Below, in pieces: positions 34,700 to 42,725 of a stretch of DNA of 64,000 nucleotides. The notes beneath the pieces were generated by a model, which was not told the origin of the DNA, ran no database searches, and saw only the letters and a list, made by a program, of their open reading frames with translations. Each line of letters starts with the position of its first letter. The first letter of the stretch is position 1. This stretch comes from Kineosporia babensis. GTDB lineage: Bacteria > Actinomycetota > Actinomycetes > Actinomycetales > Kineosporiaceae. Both the position numbers and the translations under genes were made by a program. The stretch covers positions 124,001 through 188,000 of the forward strand of contig NZ_JAJOMB010000002.1 in assembly GCF_021129305.1 (NCBI RefSeq), written 5' to 3'.

Positions 34700-35815
34700 T
34701 TAGGGCGCGGGATAGGCGGTGACTTCCCCGGCTTTTGCCGAGAGCTGGACCTCGAGCCCGGGCGTCAGCCGTAGTTCGGCCACGGCGGCCGCGGTGACGT
34801 CGACCAGCGCGTCCGGAGCACCCTTGACCGCCACCCGAACCCGGTCGGTGAGCAGTTCCACGCCGCTGACCGTGCCCGCCCAGACGTTGCGCGGCGACCC
34901 CTCCGGCAGTTCACCCAGATGCAGCGAGATCGCCGTCGGCGCCAGCACCGCCAGCACCTTCGCGTCGGCCGGCAGGCCTTCCGGAATGCTCGCGGCGATC
35001 AGCTCGCCCCCGGAGTCCAGCCGGATGCGCCCGTGCGCCGGATCGATCAGCCGTCCGGCGTAAAGGTTGAGCCCCATCAGCCGGGCCACGTATTCGGTGA
35101 CCGGCCGGCGGGCGACCTCGGCGGGCGTCCCGGTCTGCACGATCCGCCCCTCCTCCAGGACCAGGATCCGGTCGGCCAGGACCAGCGCCTCCAGCGGGTC
35201 GTGGGTGACGACGATGCTGGGGCCGCTGAACGAGGTCAGCCGCCGGCGCAGTTCGGACCGGATCTCCAGACGGGTGCGGGCGTCGAGGGCGGCCAGCGGT
35301 TCGTCCAGCAGCATCATCGCCGGGCCGGAGGCCAGCGCGCGGGCCAGCGCCACCCGCTGGGCCTGGCCGCCGGAGAGCTGAGCCGGACGGCGGGCAGCCA
35401 GGGCATCCAAGCCGAGCGTCTGCAGCGTCTCCAGCGCGTGGGCCCGGGCGGCAGCGCGCTTGACCCCCCGGGCGCGCGGGGCGAACGCCACGTTGTCGAG
35501 TACGGAAAGGTGCGGAAACAGGCGGTAGTCCTGGAAGACCAGCCCGATCCGGCGTTCGGTGGCGTCTTTGAAGACGTCGGTGGCCGGGTCGTCCCAGACC
35601 GTACCGGCAATGCTGATCCGGCCTTGGCGCAGCGGGATCAGCCCGGCGAGAGTGCGCAGCAGAGTGGTCTTTCCGGCGCCGTTGGGGCCGAGAACGGCCA
35701 GCACCTCGCCGCCCGGTACGCGGACATGGGCGCTCAGGGCGAAGGCGCCGCGGCTCACCTGCACGTCGGCGTCCAGTCCTTCAATCAGGGACGAGGTGCT
35801 CACCGGGGCGCTCAC
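34700..35815 (-). CDS. modC: Molybdate ABC transporter ATP-binding protein
   Basis: 371 residues from GTG 35815, which overlaps the modB stop (GTGA). ABC motifs are complete: Walker A GPNGAGKTT, Q-loop QDYRLFPH, signature LSGGQAQRVALARAL, Walker B MMLLDEPLAALD, switch His VVTHDPLEAL. The C-terminal third carries the TOBE/Mop-like domain typical of ModC (VELLTDRVRVAVKG). It powers molybdate import with ModA and ModB. The same reading frame is open further upstream through modB, but that part is antisense-like noise of a GC-rich sequence. It is the last gene of the mod operon. Confidence 0.95.
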   Translation of the reverse strand: MSAPVSTSSLIEGLDADVQVSRGAFALSAHVRVPGGEVLAVLGPNGAGKTTLLRTLAGLIPLRQGRISIAGTVWDDPATDVFKDATERRIGLVFQDYRLFPHLSVLDNVAFAPRARGVKRAAARAHALETLQTLGLDALAARRPAQLSGGQAQRVALARALASGPAMMLLDEPLAALDARTRLEIRSELRRRLTSFSGPSIVVTHDPLEALVLADRILVLEEGRIVQTGTPAEVARRPVTEYVARLMGLNLYAGRLIDPAHGRIRLDSGGELIAASIPEGLPADAKVLAVLAPTAISLHLGELPEGSPRNVWAGTVSGVELLTDRVRVAVKGAPDALVDVTAAAVAELRLTPGLEVQLSAKAGEVTAYPAP

Positions 35816-36627
35816 AGCCGGGTCCCGCTGTTGAGCCATCGGTCTCGGAGCAGGGCCAGCACGGTCACGGACACCACCAGAAGAACCAGGCTCAGGGCGA
35901 TCGCCGCATCCGGCTCGCTCTGCATGGTCTCGTAGATGTAGATCGGCATGGTCTGGGTGGTGCCGGGGAAGCTGCCGGCGAAGGTGGCGGTGGCGCCGAA
36001 CTCGCCCAGCGCCCGGGCCCAGGTCAGTACGCTGCCGGCGATCAGGCTGGGCCAGATCAGCGGCAGGGTGACCCGGCGGAAGGTGGCGAAGGGCCCCGAG
36101 CCCAGCGTGGCCGCGGCCTCTTCCAGGCCGCGGTCGGCGCTGCGCAGGGCACCCTCCACGGTGACCACGAGAAACGGCATGGCCACGAAGGTCTCGGCGA
36201 TGATCACGGCCCAGACGGTGAAGGGCAGCGAGAAACCGGTGTACTCGTAGATGTACTGCCCGAAGATGCCCCGGCGGCCGAAGGCCATCAGCAGGGCCAC
36301 GCCCCCGACCACCGGCGGCAGCACCAGCGGCAAAGTGACGAAGGCGCGCAGCAGACTGATCCCCGGGCGCCGGCTGCGGGCCAGTACCCAGGCCAGCGGG
36401 ACCCCGAGGAACAGCGACAGAGCGGTGGCTGCGGTCGCGGTGATCAGCGAGAGCCGCAGTGCCTGCAGTGCGGCCGGTTCGGCGAGCAGCTGCGGCAGCT
36501 CGGTCCAAGGGGTGCGCAGCAGCAGCCCGCTGAGCGGGAGCAACAGGAACAGCACCGCGAGCACCGCCGGCACCGCCAGCGGCCAGGGGACGCGGGTGTC
36601 GGGCTCGGTGTCCCGGCGGGCGCTCAC
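35812..36627 (-). CDS. modB: Molybdate ABC transporter permease
   Basis: 271 residues from GTG 36627. Five to six membrane helices are visible, with the ABC-permease EAA loop near EEAAATLGSGPFATFRRVTLPLIWPSLIAG. The start LPLSGLLLRTPW and VLARSRRPGISLLRAFVTLPLVLPPVVGG fit ModB. It pairs with the ATPase encoded immediately downstream (4-base overlap) and follows modA by 14 bp. Membrane part of the molybdate importer. Confidence 0.95.
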   Translation of the reverse strand: MSARRDTEPDTRVPWPLAVPAVLAVLFLLLPLSGLLLRTPWTELPQLLAEPAALQALRLSLITATAATALSLFLGVPLAWVLARSRRPGISLLRAFVTLPLVLPPVVGGVALLMAFGRRGIFGQYIYEYTGFSLPFTVWAVIIAETFVAMPFLVVTVEGALRSADRGLEEAAATLGSGPFATFRRVTLPLIWPSLIAGSVLTWARALGEFGATATFAGSFPGTTQTMPIYIYETMQSEPDAAIALSLVLLVVSVTVLALLRDRWLNSGTRL

Positions 36628-36641
36628 AGCAGAACCAGGGG

Positions 36642-37412
36642 TCAGGGCTTGGCGAAGCCGGCGGTCTCGAGCTCGGCGGCGCCGGCGTCGGACAGCACGT
36701 AGTCGACGAAAGCCTTGGCCAGATCGGCGTTCTTGCTCTCTTCGAGGGTGGCGATCGGGTAGGCGGTGCTGGCGTTGACGTCGGCCGGGATCTCCACCCC
36801 GGACACCTCCTCGCCGGCCGACTTCACGTCGGTGACGTAGACCAGGCCGGCGTCGGCCTCGCCCAGGGTGATCTTCGAGAGCGTGGACTTGACGTCGACC
36901 TCGTTGCTGACCGGGGTGACGTCGATGCCCGCGTTCTTGAACACCTCACGCGCGCTGACCCCGCACGGCACGTCCTCGGCGCAGAGCACCACCTTGACGT
37001 CCTTCTTGGCGAGGTCCTCGAGCGAGGTGATCTTGGCCGGGTTGTCGGCCGGGACCGCGATCTCCATCGTGTTGTTCGCGAAAGTCACCGGATCGGCGGC
37101 GCTCCCGCTCTCCACCACCTGGTCCATGTTCTTGGTGGAGGCGGAGGCGAACACGTCGGCCGGGGCGCCGGAGTTGATCTGCTCGGCCAGGCCGGAGCTC
37201 GGGCCGAAGCTGAGGGTGACCGTGGTACCCGGGTTCTCGGCCTCGAAGGCCTTGCCCAGGTTGCCGAACGACTCGGTCAGCGAGGCGGCCGCGAACACGG
37301 TGATCTCGCCGGACAAGCTGTCGCCGGAACCAGCCTCGGGGTCGTCGGCCGAACCCCCGCCGCAGGCGGCCAGGGCCAGCGCCGAGGCGGCGATGAGAGC
37401 GATCTTGCGCAT
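36642..37412 (-). CDS. modA: Molybdate-binding lipoprotein
   Basis: 256 residues. A short signal peptide ends with the lipobox LALAACGGG, so the protein is tethered outside the membrane. The mature part has the ModA pattern: ITVFAAASLTESFGNLGKAFE, VTLSFGPSSGLAEQINSGAPADVFASAS, and AGLVYVTDVKSAG near the C-terminal lobe. It captures molybdate or tungstate for ModBC. It is preceded by 17 bp from an HTH-Mop gene on the same strand, so all four genes probably form an operon. Confidence 0.96.
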   Translation of the reverse strand: MRKIALIAASALALAACGGGSADDPEAGSGDSLSGEITVFAAASLTESFGNLGKAFEAENPGTTVTLSFGPSSGLAEQINSGAPADVFASASTKNMDQVVESGSAADPVTFANNTMEIAVPADNPAKITSLEDLAKKDVKVVLCAEDVPCGVSAREVFKNAGIDVTPVSNEVDVKSTLSKITLGEADAGLVYVTDVKSAGEEVSGVEIPADVNASTAYPIATLEESKNADLAKAFVDYVLSDAGAAELETAGFAKP

Positions 37413-37429
37413 GGATTCTTCTCTTTCGG

Positions 37430-37855
37430 CTAGTCGGCGTCCGGGACCTCGACCACGACGTTCGTGGACTTGATCGAGGCCACCGCCAGGACGCCCGGTT
37501 CCAGGCCGAGCTCGTCGGCGGCTTCCCGGCTCATCAGGGAGACCACCCGGTACGGGCCGGCCTGGATCTCGACCTGAGCCATCACCGTGTCCCGCACCAC
37601 CCGGGTCACCAGACCGGTGAAGCGATTGCGGGCCGAGGAACGACCCAGGCCCTCCTGCTCGGCGGCCGCCGGGGTCTCGTGCGCCAGTTGCTCGGCGAAC
37701 CGGGCCAGTTCGGTGCCCTCGACCGCCCGCCGGCCGGACTCGTCGGTGGTGGTGGGCAGGCGACCGGAATCGGCCCAGCGGCGGATGGTGTCGTCGCTGA
37801 CGCCGAGCAGTTCGGCGGCCTGGCGGATCCGGAACAGGGTCACGGACGGGAGCAT
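37430..37855 (-). CDS. MerR-like HTH plus Mop (TOBE) domain regulator of molybdate uptake
   Basis: 141 residues. The N-terminal FRIRQAAELLGVSDDTIRRWADSGRLP is an excisionase/MerR-type DNA-binding helix-turn-helix (about 9-35). The C-terminal half (about 73-140) is a single Mop domain with ARNRFTGLVTRVVRDTVMAQVEI and SREAADELGLEPGVLAVASIKSTNVVVE, which binds molybdate. This combination suits a molybdate-responsive regulator, working like ModE but with a different HTH. Gene order regulator-modA-modB-modC and 17-bp gap argue that it controls the operon. ATG 37855 has no ribosome binding site, so leaderless translation or a start a few codons later is possible. Confidence 0.88.
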   Translation of the reverse strand: MLPSVTLFRIRQAAELLGVSDDTIRRWADSGRLPTTTDESGRRAVEGTELARFAEQLAHETPAAAEQEGLGRSSARNRFTGLVTRVVRDTVMAQVEIQAGPYRVVSLMSREAADELGLEPGVLAVASIKSTNVVVEVPDAD

Positions 37856-37923
37856 AACCGCAGAAGCGGCGCTGCTACCGGCTGGTGCTCCGCAGTTACG
37901 GTCCTGTGACCAGAAGGCGGAGC

Positions 37924-38229
37924 TCAGAGGCGGGAACTGGGCACCCGCACGGTGATCAACTGCAGCTCGTCGGCCAGCTCGTCGATCCGGGTGCGCTCCA
38001 GCGGGCCGGCCACGATCAGCGCGTGCAGGCCGTGCTTGTTGCCCAGCGCCCGTACCGCCTGCAGGGTCTCGTCCTCGTCACGCAGGCTGTCGGCCAGGTC
38101 GAAGGTCTCCAGCAGGGCGTACCCCTCGGCGCCGGCGCACAACGCGATCTCGATCCGGGCCCGGCGGCGTTGCTGGTCGGACGCGCCGGGGGCGGCCCGG
38201 AACAGGCCGACAGCAGGGGGATGGGGCAT
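37924..38229 (-). CDS. Small hypothetical protein
   Basis: 101 residues. The order of secondary structure (strand ARIEIALCAGAEG, helix DLADSLRDEDETLQAVRALGNK, strand HALIVAG, helix, strand LITVRVP) looks like an alpha/beta fold reminiscent of the N-terminal region of serine recombinases, but the catalytic Ser and Arg residues are not recognisable, so no function is assigned. It lies between the HTH-Mop regulator (same strand, 68 bp) and the divergent transporter. A remnant of a larger gene cannot be excluded. Confidence 0.45.
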   Translation of the reverse strand: MPHPPAVGLFRAAPGASDQQRRRARIEIALCAGAEGYALLETFDLADSLRDEDETLQAVRALGNKHGLHALIVAGPLERTRIDELADELQLITVRVPSSRL

Positions 38230-38325
38230 GTGACCAGAATCCGGGTAACGGCCCTGGGCGACGATGTTCCACCGGTGAACCCCCGATGCATCCTGCGAAG
38301 CTCGGCGGCAGCGGGTAATTTCGCA

Positions 38326-39612
38326 ATGGTGCCGTCACTCCCAGCCCGCCTCCGCACTAGCGTCGCACCTTCCACCGCCGCCCTGGTGATCGTCACCGGG
38401 GTGGGCCCGATCGCCACCGACTCCTACGTCGCCGCGCTGCCGGCCCTGCAGACCTCGCTCGACACCACCGCGGCCGTGGCCCAGCTCACCCTGACCGCGT
38501 TCATCGTCGGGATGGCGGCCGGGCAGATCCTGTTCGGGCCGGTCAGCGACGGCCGGGGCCGGCGCGGGCTGCTGCTCGGCGGAGCGATCGTCTTCACCGT
38601 CACCTCGCTGCTGTGCGCGCTCTCGCCCTCGGGCCCGCTGCTCGTCGCCATGCGCCTGCTGCAGGGGCTGGCGGCGGGCGCCGGCATCGCCATCGGCCGC
38701 GCGGTGGTCGGCGACGCCTATCCACCGGCCGAGGCGGCCCGGCGGTACGGCACTCTGGCGGCCATCGTCTTCCTCGGCCCGGTGCTGGCCCCGGCGGCCG
38801 GCGGCGCGGTGCTGGCGGTGGGGGACTGGCGCACCATCTTCTTCGTGCTCACCGGCTTCGGTGTGCTCATGGTGCTCAGCGTGCTGCTCGGCATCCCCGA
38901 GACGTTGCCGGCCTCCGAGCGGCACGGCAGCGGCTTGGGGGCGACCGTCCGCCGGATGGGCGACCTGGGAAGCGACTGGTCGTTCATGCGCCACGTCGTG
39001 CTGCAGTGCGTGGTCACCGGCGGCTTCTTCACCTACATCGGGGGCTCGTCGTTCGTGCTGCAAGAGGTGTACGGCATCTCCGAGGGCACCTACGCCACGG
39101 TGTTCGCGGTCAACGCCTGCGCGATGGCGGCCGCCACGCTGGTCTTCCGCGCCCTGGTCGGGCGGGTCTCCTCACAACGGCTGCGCCTGCTCGGGATGAG
39201 CCTCTCGGCGGCGGCCGCGGCCGGGGTGCTGGGTTGCGCCCTGTACGAGCGGGTGGACGGGCAGGCCCCGCCGCTGGCGGTGATCTGGGTCCTGCTCACC
39301 GTGCTGGTCGGCGGGATGGGCTTCACCATTCCGGCGGCCACGGCGCTGGGGCAGGAAGCCGGTGACCGTTCCCGGGGCACCGCGGCCGCGCTGATGGGTG
39401 GGCTGGTGTTCTTCTGCGGGGCGGCGGTGACGCCGCTGACCGGGCTGATCGGCTACGGGACGCTGCTGCCGATGGCTGCGCTGATGAGCGGCTTCTTCGT
39501 GCTCGCGCTGCTGTTGCTCGCCGTTCTCGGCCGCCCAGGTGGACCGGACCGCGTCGGCCGCCCAGAAACGTCTCCAGTTGTGGGCTCTGATCGTCGGCGC
39601 ACCCTGAACTAG
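38326..39612 (+). CDS. Bcr/CflA-family MFS drug exporter
   Basis: 428 residues from ATG 38326 with twelve predicted membrane helices. The first helix motif GVGPIATDSYVAALPALQTSL, the loop 2-3 GPVSDGRGRRGLLLGG and helix 5 region [26 protein letters not shown] are diagnostic of the Bcr/CflA subgroup of the major facilitator superfamily, proton-driven exporters of bicyclomycin, chloramphenicol or similar compounds. The actual substrate is unknown. The start lies on a divergent promoter region of about 97 bp shared with the 101-residue protein. Its C-terminus overlaps the next convergent gene by four bases. Confidence 0.93.
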   Translation: MVPSLPARLRTSVAPSTAALVIVTGVGPIATDSYVAALPALQTSLDTTAAVAQLTLTAFIVGMAAGQILFGPVSDGRGRRGLLLGGAIVFTVTSLLCALSPSGPLLVAMRLLQGLAAGAGIAIGRAVVGDAYPPAEAARRYGTLAAIVFLGPVLAPAAGGAVLAVGDWRTIFFVLTGFGVLMVLSVLLGIPETLPASERHGSGLGATVRRMGDLGSDWSFMRHVVLQCVVTGGFFTYIGGSSFVLQEVYGISEGTYATVFAVNACAMAAATLVFRALVGRVSSQRLRLLGMSLSAAAAAGVLGCALYERVDGQAPPLAVIWVLLTVLVGGMGFTIPAATALGQEAGDRSRGTAAALMGGLVFFCGAAVTPLTGLIGYGTLLPMAALMSGFFVLALLLLAVLGRPGGPDRVGRPETSPVVGSDRRRTLN

Positions 39613-39947
39613 TGGCGCCGGCGTCCCGTGCGCGGTCCGTGCCCGTGATCCACCCAGTCCACCCAGCGGTCCGAGCGGTGCAGTCCACCCCGGGAACGCC
39701 GGCGTGGCGCCACCCGGACCCGGAGAATGGCGGGGGACTGCTCGCTGGGGACCACCGAGACGATGTCGGGCAGCGCGCGGATCATCCGGCTGGCCGTGCC
39801 GTCCTTCCACTGACCGGCCCCGGAGTGCAGGTAGACCACCAGGACGTCCGGTTCGATCATGTCCTCACTGACGTCGAGCAGAACCAGCCCCCGCTGGAGC
39901 AGATCCCGCCGGAGCAGATCGGCCCGCATCTCCATCTCCGCACCCAT
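39609..39947 (-). CDS. Short basic protein, unknown
   Basis: About 112 residues from ATG 39947, preceded by GGGGTAGGGGTAGGG. The first 75 residues look like a folded alpha/beta unit (LLRRDLLQRGLVLLDVSEDMIEPDVLVVYLHSG; SRMIRALPDIVSVVPSEQSPAILRVRVAP); the end is Arg/His-rich. The family is not recognised. It is convergent with the exporter, overlapping by four bases. The frame stays open further upstream but without start signal or coding pattern. Confidence 0.5.
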   Translation of the reverse strand: MGAEMEMRADLLRRDLLQRGLVLLDVSEDMIEPDVLVVYLHSGAGQWKDGTASRMIRALPDIVSVVPSEQSPAILRVRVAPRRRSRGGLHRSDRWVDWVDHGHGPRTGRRRH

Positions 39948-40280
39948 CCCTACCCCTACCCCCTGCCGAAGCCCCCAAACAACGAAACCAGGGGATCTCG
40001 CGCCGGCCCGAGATTCCCTGGGAGGGCGAGACCAGCGATGGGTGATGGTCCCCAACCGCTGGCCTCGCCGATCTAGGGTGGCCAACCCCCGTTTGCTTGG
40101 CCACACCACCAGGGTCATACGGACGATGGCCGTAGTCATCCGTTCGATGAGGACAGCCTTAATGTCCTCATTGCACCTTTGTCGACGGGTGATGCTGGTC
40201 CACCTGATCGGAGAATCAGCACCAGGCAGATGCAGCGCAGCGGCTGCACCGGTGCGACGCAGCAGGGAGGCGCGAGACGC
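39948..40280. promoter_or_regulatory. Gene-free region with two perfect dyads
   Basis: 333 bp. GTGGCCAA-11-TTGGCCAC (40079-40105) and ATGAGGACA-7-TGTCCTCAT (40147-40171) are perfect inverted repeats. They are 110-200 bp upstream of the HAD gene start, so they may be operators or structured leader elements. No coding region seen. Confidence 0.5.
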
Positions 40281-40958
40281 ATGATCCGTTCGGTCGTGTT
40301 CGACGTAGGCGAGACGCTTCTGGACGACACGTCGGAGTGGGGCCGGTGGGCGGACTGGATCGGGGTGCCCCGGCACACCTTCTCCGCGGTGATGGGCGCC
40401 GTGGTGATGACCGGTCGCGACAACGGCGAGACGTTCCAGTACTTCCGGCCCGGGTTCGACATCCCCACGGAACGACAGCGCCGGGAAGACGCCGGTTGCG
40501 GTGAGCACATCAGCGAGAGCGACCTGTACCCGGACGTGCGCCCGGTCCTGCGGGCACTGCGGGAGGCCGGGTACTGGGTCGGGATCTCGGGCAATCAGTC
40601 GGCCCGCGCGGGTGATCTGCTGCGCGCGCTGGACCTGCCGGCCGACGCGGTGATGGTCTCCGGCGACCTGGGGCTGATCAAGCCGTCGGCCGCCTACTTC
40701 GACTGGCTGGCGGACTGGGCGCCGGGCGCGCGCGAGGAGATCCTCTACGTCGGCGACCACCGCGACTTCGACGTGCTGCCGGCCCGGGACCAGGGCTTTC
40801 ACGCCGCCCTGGTGCGCCGGGGCCCGTGGGGGCACCTGTGGGCCGACGACGAGGAGGTCAAGCAGACGGCGGACTGGGTGGTCGAGTCGCTGCGGGAACT
40901 GCCGGCCCTGCTGGGGCCGCGGAAACCGGCCGGGCCGGAGCCAGTACCTCACGGGTGA
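40281..40958 (+). CDS. HAD-superfamily hydrolase
   Basis: 225 residues from ATG 40281, GGGAGG ten bases upstream. HAD motifs in order: VVFDVGETLLDD (motif I; the nucleophile Asp is kept, the usual second Asp is Glu as in several HAD subgroups), GISGNQS (motif II), LIKPSAAYFDW (motif III Lys), YVGDHRDFDV (motif IV acidic pair). A helical cap sits between I and II. Likely a small-molecule phosphatase; the motif I variant DVGET leaves room for other phosphoryl chemistry. The last 100 bp overlap the regulator gene on the opposite strand. Confidence 0.87.
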   Translation: MIRSVVFDVGETLLDDTSEWGRWADWIGVPRHTFSAVMGAVVMTGRDNGETFQYFRPGFDIPTERQRREDAGCGEHISESDLYPDVRPVLRALREAGYWVGISGNQSARAGDLLRALDLPADAVMVSGDLGLIKPSAAYFDWLADWAPGAREEILYVGDHRDFDVLPARDQGFHAALVRRGPWGHLWADDEEVKQTADWVVESLRELPALLGPRKPAGPEPVPHG

Positions 40959-42213
40959 AGCCCTCCACCGCCGCGGCCCGGACCGAGCTGGTCCCGGCCA
41001 AGGCGGTGAGGGTGCTGTGCACGTCCGGGTCCACGCGGACGTTCTGCGGGGCGATCCGCTGGGCCGAGCGGAGCGTCTCCAGGACGTCGTCGTGCCGGCC
41101 GATCGCGAACTGGGCCCGGGCCAGGTCGACGTAGAAGTGCGAGCGGCGCTCGGCCGGCAGCGTCGGCGGCGGGGCCCAGTTGTGGGCCGTGGCCAGGGCG
41201 ATCTGCGGGGCGTCGAGCTCCACCGCGGTGGAGACCTCGTGGATCCGGACCGACTCCGGGCCGAACGCGGTTCCGGCCCAGATCCCCTCGCGCACCTGCG
41301 CGGCGGTGTCCTTGGCCTCGTCCAGGTGGTCCCAGGCCTGCTGGGTGAGCCCGGCCCGGGCGGCGGCGATGGCGGCGCGCATGTGCAGGGCGCCGTACTG
41401 CGCCAGCATCTCGTGCGGGCGCCCGTGCGGGCGGGCCTTGACCGCGTCGGCGGCCCGCTCCAGCATGATCCGCCCGGCCCGCGGCTCGCGGCCCAGGAAG
41501 AACGACTCGGCCCGGACGTAGGAGGTGGCGGCCACGCTGAACGGCTCGCCGGTCTGGGCGGCGGCCCAGCCCATGATGTGGATCAGCCGCCCGGACAGGT
41601 CGTGCAGGCCCAGCTTGGCGGCCACCGCGTCGGCGGCCCGCCAGGCCTGCACCAGCATCCGGGCCAGCTCCTGGCGCTGCTCGTCGGTGCGTTCCTCCAG
41701 CAGTGCGCGGGTGAGCTCGGGAATCAGGTCGGGCAGGGTCGAGAGCAGCTGCCGGTACTCGGAATTCAGGCGCTCGTCGATGAGATCGGCGGTGGCCAGC
41801 CGTAGTTCGGTCAGACCGCGCACCGGGCCGTCGTCGGGCAGGTCGTACAGGTCGGCCAGCCGGTGCAGGGCGCTGATCCCCGGGCCGTCCGCGGTGACCA
41901 GGCCGAGCCCGGAATCCAGCCGCCGGGGCCGGGCTTCGATCCGCCGCTCGGCCAGGTCGAACTCCAGGGCGGCGGTGGCCAGCCGGACCAGTTCCCCACC
42001 GGCCCCCAGAACCTCGTCGAGCCGGCGCGCGACGTCGGGCTGCGGGCGGCGCTCGGCCCGCTCCATCTTGGCGATCAGCGTGCCGCTGACGTGCACCTGG
42101 CGGCCGAGTTGGGACTGGGCGATCCCGGCCTGGGTGCGGTAGGCGCGCAGACGGGCGCCGAACCGGGCGAGCCGGGAGGCGTCGGGATCGAGGTCGCGCA
42201 ACGGCTGTGGCAT
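40858..42213 (-). CDS. XRE-family HTH regulator with TPR-type C-terminus
   Basis: 451 residues. An N-terminal XRE domain (FGARLRAYRTQAGIAQSQLGRQVHVSGTLIAKMERAERRPQ, about 18-58) is followed by a long helical region, with TPR-like segments near QQAWDHLDEAKDTA and AIGRHDDVLETLRSAQ. Such proteins in actinomycetes respond to small molecules or peptides. The final ~45 residues are Ala/Pro-rich and overlap the 3' end of the HAD gene. Upstream, the region 42214-42725 has dyads that may be its operator. Confidence 0.87.
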   Translation of the reverse strand: MPQPLRDLDPDASRLARFGARLRAYRTQAGIAQSQLGRQVHVSGTLIAKMERAERRPQPDVARRLDEVLGAGGELVRLATAALEFDLAERRIEARPRRLDSGLGLVTADGPGISALHRLADLYDLPDDGPVRGLTELRLATADLIDERLNSEYRQLLSTLPDLIPELTRALLEERTDEQRQELARMLVQAWRAADAVAAKLGLHDLSGRLIHIMGWAAAQTGEPFSVAATSYVRAESFFLGREPRAGRIMLERAADAVKARPHGRPHEMLAQYGALHMRAAIAAARAGLTQQAWDHLDEAKDTAAQVREGIWAGTAFGPESVRIHEVSTAVELDAPQIALATAHNWAPPPTLPAERRSHFYVDLARAQFAIGRHDDVLETLRSAQRIAPQNVRVDPDVHSTLTALAGTSSVRAAAVEGFTREVLAPARPVSAAPAGPAVPAATRPPSPPSA

Positions 42214-42298
42214 GGCTGGCCTCCCATCAAAGGTCCAGTCGCAGCGGGCCAGGCGGTCCGGCGAGGCATGCTGCTGTCATCACAATATGCAACCCTGT

Positions 42299-42331
42299 AC
42301 AAAAGGGTAAGTCCGAATTCGGCCCTTTTGT
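42299..42331. promoter_or_regulatory. Nested inverted repeat upstream of XRE gene
   Basis: Outer perfect arms ACAAAAGGG and CCCTTTTGT, inner perfect palindrome CCGAATTCGG at 42313-42322. It lies 85-120 bp upstream of the regulator start. AT-rich outer arms are unusual for this genome. Suggests a regulator-binding site or a cruciform. Confidence 0.5.
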
Positions 42332-42650
42332 CGAAACGGTCTGCGCGGGGGAGATTTCTCTGACCGTCCGTCCAGGGAAATTCCTACCGGGTTCCTCGTG
42401 AGTAGTCCGGCAAAGCCTTGATGAGCAGGCGTGTCGTCCGTACGGCCGAGTGCGGGCGGCGACTTGGTTGGCGGGGCCGCGGTGGGGCTCGAAGCTGTCC
42501 GTCACCGCGGTCCCGCCGGTCGATGGGGCACCCGGCGGAGGTGGCTGCCGAGCGGAGATCCTGCCAGTCGCAGTGCGTTACGAGACATCGTTGGTACGTC
42601 GCAGAAGGGGACAGCGCTGATGTCCTCTTGAGTCCTGGCCCGGGGTAAGG

Positions 42651-42680
42651 CAGTTCAGTGCAGTTCAGGCGCGTTCAGTG
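42651..42680. repeat. Three 10-bp near repeats
   Basis: CAGTTCAGTG, CAGTTCAGGC and GCGTTCAGTG follow one another with a 10-bp period, about one turn of DNA. They lie 45 bp past the stop of the minus-strand reductase gene. Confidence 0.5.
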
Positions 42681-42725
42681 GCACTCAAGCCCGGTCAGGT
42701 GTTCCCGGTTGAAGCGAGCCGGTGT

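Larger units (their letters stand above)
42214..42725. promoter_or_regulatory. 512-bp gene-free region with nested dyads
   Basis: Upstream of the XRE gene. It holds a nested inverted repeat (42299-42331: ACAAAAGGG ... CCCTTTTGT with the inner palindrome CCGAATTCGG) and, close to the stop of the reductase gene, three 10-bp near repeats (42651-42680). Base composition is a little poorer in GC than in the genes, at 42270-42390. No gene was found. Confidence 0.5.

Noticed and set aside
34700-36508. Long frame joining modC with sequence through modB
   Set aside because: Only the part from GTG 35815 on shows ABC ATPase features; the rest is out-of-frame modB.
37924-38229. Serine recombinase fragment
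   Set aside because: Only a loose resemblance of secondary structure; catalytic Ser and Arg residues cannot be identified, so it is kept as hypothetical.
39948-40952. Upstream extension of the minus-strand frame at 39609 beneath the HAD gene
   Set aside because: No ribosome binding site, poor codon pattern, and antisense to a clear HAD hydrolase.
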